Below are positions 9,126 through 16,250 of a stretch of DNA of 32,300 nucleotides, piece after piece. The translations under genes and the position numbers were made by a program. The DNA is taken from NCBI GenBank assembly GCA_026394935.1, contig JAPLZR010000119.1, positions 1 to 32,300 on the forward strand, given 5' to 3'. This DNA is from Candidatus Woesearchaeota archaeon. GTDB taxonomy: Archaea; Nanobdellota; Nanobdellia; Woesearchaeales; ARS49. Below the pieces are notes generated by a model. The model had not been told where the DNA came from, made no database searches, and saw nothing but the letters and a program-made list of their open reading frames with translations. Position 1 is the stretch's first letter, and each line of letters opens with the position of its first letter.

Positions 9126-9791
9126 ATGGCTGAAGACACGATAATAGCGTACGGACGAATAGCAGAAAGAGGAGATACGCGCGTGCTTGCAATGTTTGGA
9201 ACGACAAACCGCTGGTTCTACATGCAAAACTATCCAACATACACAGAACAGGAAGTTCAGGATATGGAACTGCACTGTCTCAAGAATCTAAGAGCACTTG
9301 CGCAAAAACACGGAATTTCCAAGCTTGAAGAAGAAACAATCGTGCTAACAGGAAAACTACAACAGGAAGATGACGACTTCACAAAATACCAAATAGTAGG
9401 GCACGTTGGCGAGTTTAACAATGAGAAAGACTGCTTAGAATTTGTCAAAATAGCAATACGTTCCCTATTCACAGGAATAAAAAAAGGCAATGCAGACTGC
9501 GAGCAAACCCTGAAAGGACTTGTAAACCCGTTAGTGGATGCAGTAAGTACAAGAGAAAGCGAAAAACTATTCGATACACAAGCCAGATTAATCGAAGCAT
9601 ACCGGGGTCCGCCATTGCATAATTATATCCAAAAACTTTGCAGGATGATAAGACACGAAAGAAGTCCAGACCTGATAAAACTGCAAATAGAACTCATAAC
9701 GGCAATAGAACAAGGCGAATACGAAACCGCGGCAAGAGCTGACAGAACAATAATGCACACCCCACTGGACAACCGCGCACAGGGTATATAA
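9126..9791 (+). CDS. Unknown protein with C-terminal UVR-like motif
   Basis: 221 aa. The N-terminal 120 residues form a mixed alpha/beta domain (AYGRIAERGDTRVLAMFG, KYQIVGHVGEF) that I cannot assign. Residues 184-209 (IKLQIELITAIEQGEYETAA plus RADRTI) resemble the UVR motif of UvrB/UvrC and ClpC-type proteins, a helical hairpin for protein contact. A TATA box (cttaaaaaac near 9095-9105) lies about 26 nt before the ATG. The stop region contains the TATA box of the next gene. Its position between DNA ligase and a VRR-NUC nuclease is compatible with a repair function but does not prove it. Confidence 0.55.
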   Translation: MAEDTIIAYGRIAERGDTRVLAMFGTTNRWFYMQNYPTYTEQEVQDMELHCLKNLRALAQKHGISKLEEETIVLTGKLQQEDDDFTKYQIVGHVGEFNNEKDCLEFVKIAIRSLFTGIKKGNADCEQTLKGLVNPLVDAVSTRESEKLFDTQARLIEAYRGPPLHNYIQKLCRMIRHERSPDLIKLQIELITAIEQGEYETAARADRTIMHTPLDNRAQGI

Positions 9792-9814
9792 ACGGAAGAT
9801 TTCTGAGATAATTT

Positions 9815-10396
9815 GTGAGACAAAGCACACTTCTAGAGTTTGAAATACCTGTTTTAACAGTCTACATACCAATAAGAAAATACCCGTACAAGTCAAGACA
9901 AGGACTGGCAGAACTGCAGTTGAGAAAAAGACTGGAAAAACAAGGATGGCAGGTATGGAGAGGAGGATTCGTGCACGCAATAGCAGCAGACGTATACCCT
10001 GCAGTCAAAAGAAGATACGTACAACTGGCAGAACTAATAACAGAACTGTACGGAGACAAAGCACTGGACCTGCTTTGCTACCTGTGCACAGTACACCACG
10101 GAATGCCGGATTTAGTATGCTACAATCCTGCATTAAAGCAGTTCAAATTCGTGGAATGCAAGCTCGGACACGAAGGACTAAGCGACAGACAGGTTGTGAC
10201 GATCCAAAGATTACAAGAAGCAGGATTTCAGGTAGAAGTGCACAAACTAGTGGAAGAATGCACAAAAACGAGAAAAGCAGAAGTCAACTTAGCTACAAAA
10301 GAAAAGAAAATACTTGAAAAAGAAATGAAACTAACACGATTTATTTATGACAAAAGACCGAGAGTGGAAAGAATACAGACGGCGATTAACGCTTGA
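9815..10396 (+). CDS. VRR-NUC-type nuclease (PD-(D/E)XK fold)
   Basis: 193 aa from a GTG start at 9815. A TATA box (gggtatataaac, 9782-9793), which overlaps the end of the previous gene, is about 27 nt upstream, so the mRNA is probably leaderless. The core reads HHGMPDL (residues 94-100), FVECK (112-116), LSDRQ (122-126) and LQEAGFQVEVHKLV (133-146). That is the VRR-NUC pattern: GxPDL aspartate, E-x-K catalytic pair, then S-x-x-Q, with Asp99, Glu114, Lys116 and Gln126 as likely active-site residues. Family members cut branched DNA or serve as phage/repair nucleases. The C-terminal 45 residues are Lys/Arg-rich. Its stop overlaps the convergent small gene by 11 nt. Confidence 0.8.
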   Translation: MRQSTLLEFEIPVLTVYIPIRKYPYKSRQGLAELQLRKRLEKQGWQVWRGGFVHAIAADVYPAVKRRYVQLAELITELYGDKALDLLCYLCTVHHGMPDLVCYNPALKQFKFVECKLGHEGLSDRQVVTIQRLQEAGFQVEVHKLVEECTKTRKAEVNLATKEKKILEKEMKLTRFIYDKRPRVERIQTAINA

Positions 10397-10601
10397 ACTT
10401 CATCTGGGTATAAGTAGGAACTTTAATGTTATGAAAAGGGTCCTGCATAAACTTAGGAGGATTGCCGTGATATTGCTGCTCCCAAGCAGGAGGGTTTGAA
10501 TTCTGTCTTACATAATTGTGGTCAGTAACACAGCCGCAAAAAGATGCTAGTGAAAACAAAGCGCCAGCCAAAAATAGTTTAGTTTCCAATACCGTGTTCA
10601 T
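10386..10601 (-). CDS. Small secreted or lipoprotein-like protein
   Basis: 71 aa from the ATG at 10599-10601, chosen over an upstream GTG at 10610 because a TATA box (TTTTAAATAC, about 10625-10634) would start the transcript near 10603. The N-terminal hydrophobic stretch (LFLAGALFSLASFCGC) looks like a signal peptide with two nearby cysteines, possibly a non-canonical lipobox. The remaining ~45 residues are polar and rich in Asn, Pro, His and Gln with no recognisable fold. Convergent with the nuclease gene, sharing 11 nt at the 3' ends. Confidence 0.5.
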   Translation of the reverse strand: MNTVLETKLFLAGALFSLASFCGCVTDHNYVRQNSNPPAWEQQYHGNPPKFMQDPFHNIKVPTYTQMKFKR

Positions 10602-10633
10602 AATAATCACTAAACAGTGGTGGTATTTAAAAC

Positions 10634-10984
10634 TTATGCTTTCTGGACGAAAAAACCATTGCTGGAAGGCAAAATACGCACTTTCTGACCTTTCTTTATG
10701 TGCAAGTGCTCGGCAAGCGCTGAAGGAATGCCCACAACAAGACTCTTGCCGCTGATAGTCACCTTGCGCGGAAAGGCGAATAATTTCTGCTTGAGCTCTT
10801 CAGTACGCGCTTCCATTTCATCAGCCTGCTCTTCTGTAAAAACAATGTTGTCGCATTTTGGACACAAATAAGCTTGAACGTTATAAAGCGGAATACCTTC
10901 TGTGTATTCATATTTTGGAACCACTCCTAAACGCATCTCAATATTACACTTCGCACAATACCAGCCGTCTTTCATTTTTTCCAT
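10634..10984 (-). CDS. Antitoxin: YgiT-type zinc finger plus AbrB/MazE-like domain
   Basis: 116 aa. The N-terminal zinc finger has CAKC (residues 10-13) and CPKC (41-44), as in YgiT/MqsA antitoxins. After a helical linker (TEEQADEMEARTEELKQKLF) comes a SpoVT/AbrB-like swapped-hairpin domain, PRKVTISGKSLVVGIPSALAEHLHIKKGQKVRI. MqsA itself carries a Xre HTH in this place, so the AbrB module is a different DNA-binding end. The start codon lies inside the upstream DUF4258 gene (13-nt overlap ATGGAAAAAATGA), giving coupled translation and a toxin-first order. It probably neutralises the neighbour and represses the operon through the palindrome at 11207-11225. Confidence 0.75.
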   Translation of the reverse strand: MEKMKDGWYCAKCNIEMRLGVVPKYEYTEGIPLYNVQAYLCPKCDNIVFTEEQADEMEARTEELKQKLFAFPRKVTISGKSLVVGIPSALAEHLHIKKGQKVRILPSSNGFFVQKA

Positions 10985-11208
10985 TTGTTTATTATTGCAT
11001 ATACCGTGATAACGCGCAATTCGTCGTTTTCGAATGTGTAAATAACAACGACTGATTTCTCTTTCAAATCGAGCCGTTTGTAATGCCTGATTTCTCCTTC
11101 GACGCAGTTAGTTGCTTTAAGCACGCCGAAATCAAGGCACTGCAATACTTCGTCTTCGGAGATGTTTTTACTCAACATCCTTTCCTTAGCGTGCACTGAT
11201 AATATCAT
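10972..11208 (-). CDS. DUF4258/MqsR-like toxin
   Basis: 78 aa. It begins LSVHAKERMLSKNISEDEVL, the H-A-x-x-R-M-x-x-x-x-I pattern typical of DUF4258, and continues with the beta-rich half (HYKRLDLKEKSVVVIYTFEN, ELRVITVYA). Family members are small RelE/MqsR-fold proteins found next to YgiT-type antitoxins, and they are thought to be ribonuclease toxins. The toxin precedes the antitoxin, as in mqsRA. A TATA-like stretch (11222-11233) and a perfect 7-bp inverted repeat overlapping the ATG provide an obvious autoregulation site. Confidence 0.72.
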   Translation of the reverse strand: MILSVHAKERMLSKNISEDEVLQCLDFGVLKATNCVEGEIRHYKRLDLKEKSVVVIYTFENDELRVITVYAIINKWKK

Positions 11209-11225
11209 GATAAATCACTTATCAT
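11207..11225. promoter_or_regulatory. Palindromic operator at toxin start codon
   Basis: Inverted repeat ATGATAA-ATCAC-TTATCAT lies between the TATA-like box (11222-11233, reverse strand) and the ATG of the DUF4258 gene. This is the expected place for a TA operator bound by the AbrB-domain antitoxin. Confidence 0.55.
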
Positions 11226-11233
11226 ATAAAAAA

Positions 11234-11830
11234 CTATCTGTGGCTCATTGCCGTTATCATTTTGTATTTCATCTCTGAACGCTCCCTTTCGGAAAAATTG
11301 CAGTCCTCGTTTTCATCTGTGAGCGCTATCAAATATTTTTCAAGTTTTTCTGGTGAGCCGTAAAAAGCAGGTGAATTACTCTTGCCCGGGTCCGGCAGTT
11401 TAGGCACAGGCTCAGGACCTCTGTAAGGCAGAGCAATCTTTCCCATAAAACTGTCAGGGTTGAGAAGATTACCGCACAACTGCTCGGTTTCCTTGTCATC
11501 AATATAAGCGTCACCAGTGTCACTGTTCAAATTAGCCAAATCCAGCAGGGCTTCCATCTGCCGATGACTAAAATGAGCGCCGGCGAGAACCATCCGCTCC
11601 AGACTGCCCTTAAACTTCTGATAGTTCTCCTTGTTCAACTTAATGCAGCCACATTCACCGGTTTTGCAGTCATGCGATGATTCCTTGACCTGAATGTCAG
11701 ACAACTGCATATAACTTCCAGTCTCAAAACGCTTATTACAGCTGTAAACCAAGCCGGCAATTGTAATTGCGGCAGCCACAGCATAAACCCTCCAATCTTT
11801 CCATATACTGTTCACATCTTCCCACATCAT
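11234..11830 (-). CDS. Membrane-anchored extracytoplasmic protein, possible EF-hand-like loop
   Basis: 199 aa from the ATG at 11828-11830, which follows a GAGGTGA site by about 5 nt; a further upstream in-frame start (11854) lacks one. Residues about 15-31 form a single TM anchor (VYAVAAAITIAGLVYSC). The outside part has CKTGECGC, and an acidic stretch (LNSDTGDAYIDDKE) loosely resembles a calcium-binding EF-hand/dockerin loop. A Pro-rich spacer and a charged C-terminus follow. The family is not recognised. It lies just upstream of the DUF4258 toxin on the same strand, but the toxin has its own promoter-like element. Confidence 0.55.
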   Translation of the reverse strand: MMWEDVNSIWKDWRVYAVAAAITIAGLVYSCNKRFETGSYMQLSDIQVKESSHDCKTGECGCIKLNKENYQKFKGSLERMVLAGAHFSHRQMEALLDLANLNSDTGDAYIDDKETEQLCGNLLNPDSFMGKIALPYRGPEPVPKLPDPGKSNSPAFYGSPEKLEKYLIALTDENEDCNFSERERSEMKYKMITAMSHR

Positions 11831-12027
11831 AGTGCTCACCTCATAGTATAACATGTTAAACTAGTTAAAGGGTCTATCGACGAAAAAGTTGAAAGAATTA
11901 CTGGCTAGATCGGAAAGTTTACGGAAAAATAAGGGAAAAGCTGAAAAGATTACGGACTAATCCGAATTTGGTATTTCAACTCCCTTGTTGCGACAGGAGC
12001 GGTAAAATCCACTGCGAGAAAGAAACA

Positions 12028-12059
12028 TTTATATAGCTAAAGTATATACTATAGCTATA
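12028..12059 (+). promoter_or_regulatory. Promoter with palindromic operator-like sites for RHH gene
   Basis: TATA box TTTATATAG at about 12028-12036, then two perfect 10-bp palindromes, AGTATATACT (12041-12050) and TATAGCTATA (12050-12059), the second touching the ATG. This layout is typical for autorepression by a ribbon-helix-helix protein. Confidence 0.55.
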
Positions 12060-12316
12060 TGGCTACTGAAATGATAACGGTAAAAATGGATGATGCATTC
12101 CTGAACGACATAGATGCCGTCGTAAAAAGAGAGAAATATCAGAACAGGACTGAATTCATCAGGGCTGCATTGAGGGAAAAGATTGATGAAATCAAGTTGA
12201 AGAAGGCAATGATGGAGATTGCTCATTTAAAAGGCGCATCCAAAAAGAAAATAACCGAAGAGGAATACGAAAGAGCAAGAGAAAAAGCATTTGAACTGAT
12301 TTCTAAGAAACTTTAA
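12059..12316 (+). CDS. Ribbon-helix-helix (CopG-type) regulator/antitoxin
   Basis: 85 aa. The N-terminal strand MITVKMDDAF is followed by two helices with the RHH signature (NRTEFIRAALREKIDEIK), as in CopG/ParD antitoxins. The C-terminal tail, KGASKKKITEEEYERAREKAFE, is the probable toxin-binding part. It is paralogous to the second RHH protein at 25650-25907: the same length, TEFIR(A/D)AL core and GxSKxKxT(E/D)EE tail. No toxin gene directly adjoins it; the next gene begins 165 nt downstream behind its own promoter. It may be an orphan antitoxin, able to cross-regulate the other locus, or an ordinary transcription factor. Confidence 0.75.
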   Translation: MATEMITVKMDDAFLNDIDAVVKREKYQNRTEFIRAALREKIDEIKLKKAMMEIAHLKGASKKKITEEEYERAREKAFELISKKL

Positions 12317-12481
12317 ATAAGATTCTCAGGTTTATAGTGGTAAGAAATTTTCAAGTTCACGGGCTAATCCGGAAAATATACAAGAAGTTCAGTTAAACCT
12401 GGAAATCTTTACAAGTAAACTTGCAACATTTTCAAGATTTCCGACGATAAAAACTTTAAGGACCGGATGCTTATACTATAA

Positions 12482-12766
12482 GTGATTATACTCATAGTTG
12501 AAACAAAACTGAAAACCAGGGTCGTGTTATCCGAGGAAAGATGGAACCATATAATTTCAAGGCATCCTGCAGTGATAGGAAGAATAAGCGAAATTGAACA
12601 GACATTAGCTACCCCGGATGTAATAATCTTCAATGGTGAAGCATACATTTACCAAAGAAAATATGAAGCATATCTAACAATCATCCTCGACAAAAAACAA
12701 ACATTTATTATAACTGCATTCTTATCAGAAAACATCAAGCAAGGTGAAACAGTATGGAAAAACTGA
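12482..12766 (+). CDS. PBECR/RelE-like putative toxin
   Basis: 94 aa from a GTG at 12482; a TATA-like CTTTAAGG lies about 28 nt upstream. The segment VVLSEERWNHIISRHPAVIG with a following EIEQTLATPDVII resembles the RelE-like nuclease fold called PBECR (ERW-x-HI---HP----I--TL--PD-I). The second half is beta-rich (YLTIILDKKQTFIITAFLS). The stop lies inside the next gene (13-nt overlap), a toxin-then-antitoxin order. The predicted role is an RNase toxin partnered by the DUF2283 protein. His residues in the HI..HP element are plausible catalytic positions. Confidence 0.6.
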   Translation: MIILIVETKLKTRVVLSEERWNHIISRHPAVIGRISEIEQTLATPDVIIFNGEAYIYQRKYEAYLTIILDKKQTFIITAFLSENIKQGETVWKN

Positions 12767-12972
12767 ATATGCTATATGACAAGGAAGGAGATGTCCTTGA
12801 CGTCATAATGGGAAAACCAGAAGACGCAGTAATGAAAGAAGTAGCACAGGATGTCTTCTTACGACTGCACCCCAAAACAAAAAAAATCGTTGGATTGACA
12901 GTGCTTCACTTCCAAAAGAAATTCTCAAGAACAATACCGGTAAAAGCAGAATTCGCACTAGCTACTGCTTAA
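12754..12972 (+). CDS. DUF2283 protein, putative antitoxin
   Basis: 72 aa. MLYDKEGDVLDVIMGKPEDA followed by DVFLRLHPKTKKIVGLTVLHF is the compact beta-sheet pattern of DUF2283 (YD-E-DVL-I--G----A-E----V--R-----KIVG--IL). These proteins commonly sit next to small RelE-like or DUF4258 toxins. It starts within the upstream toxin gene (ATGGAAAAACTGA), and AGGTGA at 12742-12747 serves as its ribosome-binding site. A hairpin and T-rich sequence follow the stop. Confidence 0.7.
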   Translation: MEKLNMLYDKEGDVLDVIMGKPEDAVMKEVAQDVFLRLHPKTKKIVGLTVLHFQKKFSRTIPVKAEFALATA

Positions 12973-12978
12973 AAATGT

Positions 12979-13040
12979 CGCTAATTTCGCAAAGCTCATT
13001 AGCGAACACTTTTTCTCGCTTTGCTCAAAAAAGAATAAAA
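12979..13040. terminator. Terminator region between convergent operons
   Basis: The inverted repeat CGCTAAT/ATTAGCG (12979-12985 and 12998-13004) is followed by CTTTTTCTC on the plus strand. On the minus strand the purO stop is followed by a T-run (complement of 13024-13043). The region separates the TA module from the converging purine operon. Confidence 0.5.
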
Positions 13041-13043
13041 AAA

Positions 13044-13922
13044 TCAAACTTTCTGGCGCGTATTATGAACGAACATCCTATACTCGCCATCCGGCTGGAT
13101 TTCCTTTCCAGCAAAGGCAACACGCCAATTAGCACCGCCGTCGTCCAAATGATTCCATAGATTCATGGCAGACTCTTCCAAAGAACCAAAAATCGGCACA
13201 ATGAAAGGCTCGCCTTCAAAAGAATCCAGTGCCTTGCTTCCGGGCTTGTAAGTGGTCAAGCAAAAACCATGCCAAGAATCAAGCGGCAACTCGAAAAAGC
13301 TGCGAATGGTCGGGAATTGCTGATGGTTAAATCCAGCACGTTTGCCGATAGCTTTATTGTACTCTTCTGTAGCCTCTGAGTCTTTCATTCCGGGCTTTTT
13401 GAACTGGTCCTTTGTCAAACCGCTTGATTTAACAACACCTGTCCAAATCTCTCTTGCAACAGGATCGGCACGCAAAAGCGCAAGATAAGCGATATTTTCG
13501 CCAGCAGCCTGATAACCAGTTATTCTTGGAGTAAACGTGGGTGCATCAGGCTCGCAAAAACGAGAATCCAAGGCTTGAACAAAAGCTGAATGATGTGTCT
13601 TATGAGACCGCTCCATAAACTCAGCAGAAACAGTATCAGTCTGGTCGCCGTTGCTGACAATATGACAAGGAGAGCAATGATTCATAGCATTGTAAATAAT
13701 CAAACGCGGATCCTCAACTTTGGAAACATCAGCAGGAGCAGTCCTTAAATCAACGCCTCCAACATTCCTTTGATAAAACCTGTTCTGGCTGTTAGAACTC
13801 CTGCCCATAATCCAGGAAAACTGACGCAAAGTGCGATCTTCACCCATACCAAGAACAATACCGCGGCAAGGATTATCAGCCAAACGCTCTTTCAAATTCT
13901 TTTCTGCTTGTTCATAATTCAT
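13044..13922 (-). CDS. purO: IMP cyclohydrolase, PurO family
   Basis: Closes the purine ring (FAICAR to IMP). The archaeal PurO fold is indicated by MGRSSNSQNRFY (39-50), RLIIYNAM (73-80), SNGDQTDT (90-97), TPRITGY and a C-terminal FGSLEESAMNLWNHL helix. At 292 aa it is longer than the ~200-aa methanogen enzyme, with an insertion in the middle. It is the last gene of the nucleotide operon and overlaps purN by ATGA. A T-run follows the TGA stop. Presence of PurO rather than the bacterial PurH cyclohydrolase domain supports an archaeal assignment. Confidence 0.8.
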   Translation of the reverse strand: MNYEQAEKNLKERLADNPCRGIVLGMGEDRTLRQFSWIMGRSSNSQNRFYQRNVGGVDLRTAPADVSKVEDPRLIIYNAMNHCSPCHIVSNGDQTDTVSAEFMERSHKTHHSAFVQALDSRFCEPDAPTFTPRITGYQAAGENIAYLALLRADPVAREIWTGVVKSSGLTKDQFKKPGMKDSEATEEYNKAIGKRAGFNHQQFPTIRSFFELPLDSWHGFCLTTYKPGSKALDSFEGEPFIVPIFGSLEESAMNLWNHLDDGGANWRVAFAGKEIQPDGEYRMFVHNTRQKV

Positions 13923-14779
13923 TTTGATACCTCCAACACTAGTGTTCCATCAAGATAAGCCTTATCGCCATCAAGAGAATACAAGCCACGGGCAATATCA
14001 CGCAAAACTCTCGGGAAGACAACCCAGTCTCCAAACTCTTTCAAAATATTCTGCAAATCCTTTCCAACGCCGTAAACAGGGAACTTTCTCCTGAGTTCTG
14101 GACCTTCAACCGAAGGATTATCCCTGATGAAATGCTCAATCTCACTAACAGACTTGGCTTCTCCCAACAAAACAGCACGGTCTTCCAAAGATTTGACATT
14201 ATCAGGAACAGGAACAGCGTCAGAAACAGCAAGCACAGAACCGCCATCAAGCACTTCAGTAACTTTGTGCACAGAAGTATAAACATTATTCTCGCCAGCA
14301 AGCACTGCTTTTGCGCTTGGCACCCAAGCAAGACCAGCATACGCGGGCTTGCCATTAGGTTTCTTCACACGCAAATCCCCAGGATGAACATTAACAGTCA
14401 AGAAATTCTCGCAAATAATAGGAGTAACAATCCAGTCATAGCCAGCAAGAGCAACACAATCAACATTTTTATTGTCGAGCATCTTGCACTGCTCCATATC
14501 ATATTTACCCCTTGTAGCACCAGGGCACTTCATAAATTCCTTGTATGACTTGAAAACAACAGGAAGAGTAACGCCATGCTCTCGGTAATCCTCTTTCGCA
14601 ATCTTAACAGCATTAGAAGCAGGATTGTCAGTAAAAACCAGAACAGGCTCAAAAAAAACTCTGCCAGCATCACGGTTGGCAATGTACGCCTCAATAATCT
14701 TCTTGGCATTAGTGCCAGAACCGGACATAAAAATAGCAACACGCATCGGAGTATCTTTAGGAGAGTACAAACTTTCCAT
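13919..14779 (-). CDS. purN: Phosphoribosylglycinamide formyltransferase-like protein
   Basis: Folate-dependent formyl transferase fold. Numbered from the upstream GTG, the nucleotide-binding loop is IFMSGSGTNAKKI (18-30), and the catalytic region VNVHPGDL (131-138) holds the Asn-x-His pair (N132, H134). The catalytic Asp is in EVLDGGSVL (D180), matching D-x-G in PurN. At about 286 aa it is longer than typical PurN (~200 aa), with a C-terminal extension. I choose the ATG at 14779, 9 nt after a GGGAG site; a GTG at 14785 overlapping the purM stop is the alternative. No purH/purP formylase is present here, so it could also formylate AICAR, though that is speculation. Confidence 0.75.
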   Translation of the reverse strand: MESLYSPKDTPMRVAIFMSGSGTNAKKIIEAYIANRDAGRVFFEPVLVFTDNPASNAVKIAKEDYREHGVTLPVVFKSYKEFMKCPGATRGKYDMEQCKMLDNKNVDCVALAGYDWIVTPIICENFLTVNVHPGDLRVKKPNGKPAYAGLAWVPSAKAVLAGENNVYTSVHKVTEVLDGGSVLAVSDAVPVPDNVKSLEDRAVLLGEAKSVSEIEHFIRDNPSVEGPELRRKFPVYGVGKDLQNILKEFGDWVVFPRVLRDIARGLYSLDGDKAYLDGTLVLEVSK

Positions 14780-14781
14780 GC

Positions 14782-16239
14782 TCACTTACTCCCTGAGAAA
14801 TAAATGTTATTCCCGTCAGAATCCTTAATGTCAACAAGCTCGACACCAGTCCTGCCATTCTGCGCTTCTTCAATCCTGCCAATAACCCTGCCCTCAAGAC
14901 TAAACAACCTGCCAATCGCAACAGCTTTATCAGGCTGGGAAGTGGTTGCAAAACCATCAATACCCATTGGCCACTTGGCATAAGCCTGCTCAAAAGTATT
15001 GCCCAAAGCATCCATAAAGAACAAATCCTCTTTAGGAGGAACCAAGCCGTCTAAACGCGCAAACAAATTATGCTTGGCCAAAGGACGGGCAAGCTTGCCA
15101 TCATAAGCGCCGCCAGAAGGATGATAAAAACTCGAAGCAATGCCTCCATCAACAAGCTTCCTGAAGAAAGGATACAAAACAATAGCAGGAGACATCAAAT
15201 AATTCAAAAGCGCTTTGCACTCGGGCTTTTCGTGCCAATCATTCCCAAACTTCTGAACCATTGCCTTTCTCTTGGAAGTAATTCCATTAGACCTTGGATT
15301 AGGATAGCCGGAAAACGCAATCAAATAATCGCCGGGCTTTGGAACAAGAGGATTACGCAACCTTTCTTCATCAATAGTGCTGACAGCAGAACCGCTGATA
15401 TTGTAAGCAGGAACACCCTCCTTATAACTCCTAATCCTGTCACCAACATCTTCTGGTTGAAGAATAACAGTGAAGCCGGCTTCATTTCCAAACTTTGATG
15501 CATCCCTTTCAATAACATCAAAAGGAATATTGCCAGACATCTCAGCAACACCAGAAAGACACATTACAAGAGCGCCATTCTTAATAGCATCATCAACATT
15601 CATAGCCATGAAATTTTTGACGTGAGGCGAATAAATTTTGGTACGCTCAGGAAACTCAGTAGCAGTGCCGATACCATCAGAATTACCATAAACAGGCTTT
15701 CCTTTAGGGTCAAAAACAAAATAACGCGTGCGGTTGCGAACAAAAACGCCAGGAATCTCTGAAAAAGCAGTCCTTGGCGCCATACTAATCATCGTGCCAG
15801 ACACGTTGGCAGGAACAGCAACCCTGCTGCCAAGAATGGCAAGCTCTCCATTCAAAATAGAAACGTAAAAATCACTGCAGCCGGCAAGCAAACCATCCAT
15901 TACCTGTTTCAAATGCTCAACTTTTCCCTCGCTCGCATCAATAACATCACAAATAGCTAAAGGAACAGCATTCACCTGTTTTGCCTGGGCAACAAGCCTT
16001 TCAACAAGCGAAGCAGAATGATTATGCAAATTCGACTCGTTCGGGTCGCCGTCAGCAGAATGAACAACTGCCACCATGCCTTTTGGGATACTAATTACCC
16101 GCAAACCATTCATGCCAGGAGTAATAACATCTGTAAAACTATTATTCTTCAAAGACTCAGCAGAACGCTTAGCCAAATAATCAGAACCCTCATCGCCAAG
16201 CTGGATTACCGTTTTCTGATATTCATCGACAGCAGTCAT
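14782..16239 (-). CDS. purM: Divergent AIR synthetase (PurM-like)
   Basis: ATP-dependent cyclisation of FGAM to AIR. PurM-type elements include YGNSDGIGTATE (184-195), AMNVDDAIKNGAL (212-224), a YLIAFSGYPNPRSNGITSKR segment matching the G-S-G-x-H-S-N-G-x-S-x-x-R pattern, and GGAYDGKLARPL. The C-terminal GIDGFATT corresponds to the usual N-x-G-I-G-M. At 485 aa it is about 140 residues longer than bacterial PurM. The N-terminal 150 residues (HSADGDPNE, AVPLAICDVIDA, LAGCSDFYVSILNGEL) also read like a PurM N-lobe, so the protein may carry a partly duplicated N-domain. An AGGTGA site precedes the ATG, 11 nt after purQ. Confidence 0.75.
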   Translation of the reverse strand: MTAVDEYQKTVIQLGDEGSDYLAKRSAESLKNNSFTDVITPGMNGLRVISIPKGMVAVVHSADGDPNESNLHNHSASLVERLVAQAKQVNAVPLAICDVIDASEGKVEHLKQVMDGLLAGCSDFYVSILNGELAILGSRVAVPANVSGTMISMAPRTAFSEIPGVFVRNRTRYFVFDPKGKPVYGNSDGIGTATEFPERTKIYSPHVKNFMAMNVDDAIKNGALVMCLSGVAEMSGNIPFDVIERDASKFGNEAGFTVILQPEDVGDRIRSYKEGVPAYNISGSAVSTIDEERLRNPLVPKPGDYLIAFSGYPNPRSNGITSKRKAMVQKFGNDWHEKPECKALLNYLMSPAIVLYPFFRKLVDGGIASSFYHPSGGAYDGKLARPLAKHNLFARLDGLVPPKEDLFFMDALGNTFEQAYAKWPMGIDGFATTSQPDKAVAIGRLFSLEGRVIGRIEEAQNGRTGVELVDIKDSDGNNIYFSGSK

Positions 16240-16250
16240 AAAAAGTCACC

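Noticed and set aside
11940-12440. Similar CGGACTAATCCG and GGGCTAATCCGG segments on both sides of the RHH gene
   Set aside because: Only about a dozen bases match and the surroundings do not align, so there is no convincing mobile-element boundary.
12975-13160. 61-codon plus-strand frame after the DUF2283 gene
   Set aside because: It runs through a hairpin/terminator region and then antisense to the purO 3' end.
13919-14779. Calling the formyltransferase an ArnA/Fmt-type enzyme
   Set aside because: Operon context and the N-x-H ... D-G-G pattern fit PurN better; no Fmt C-terminal domain is seen.
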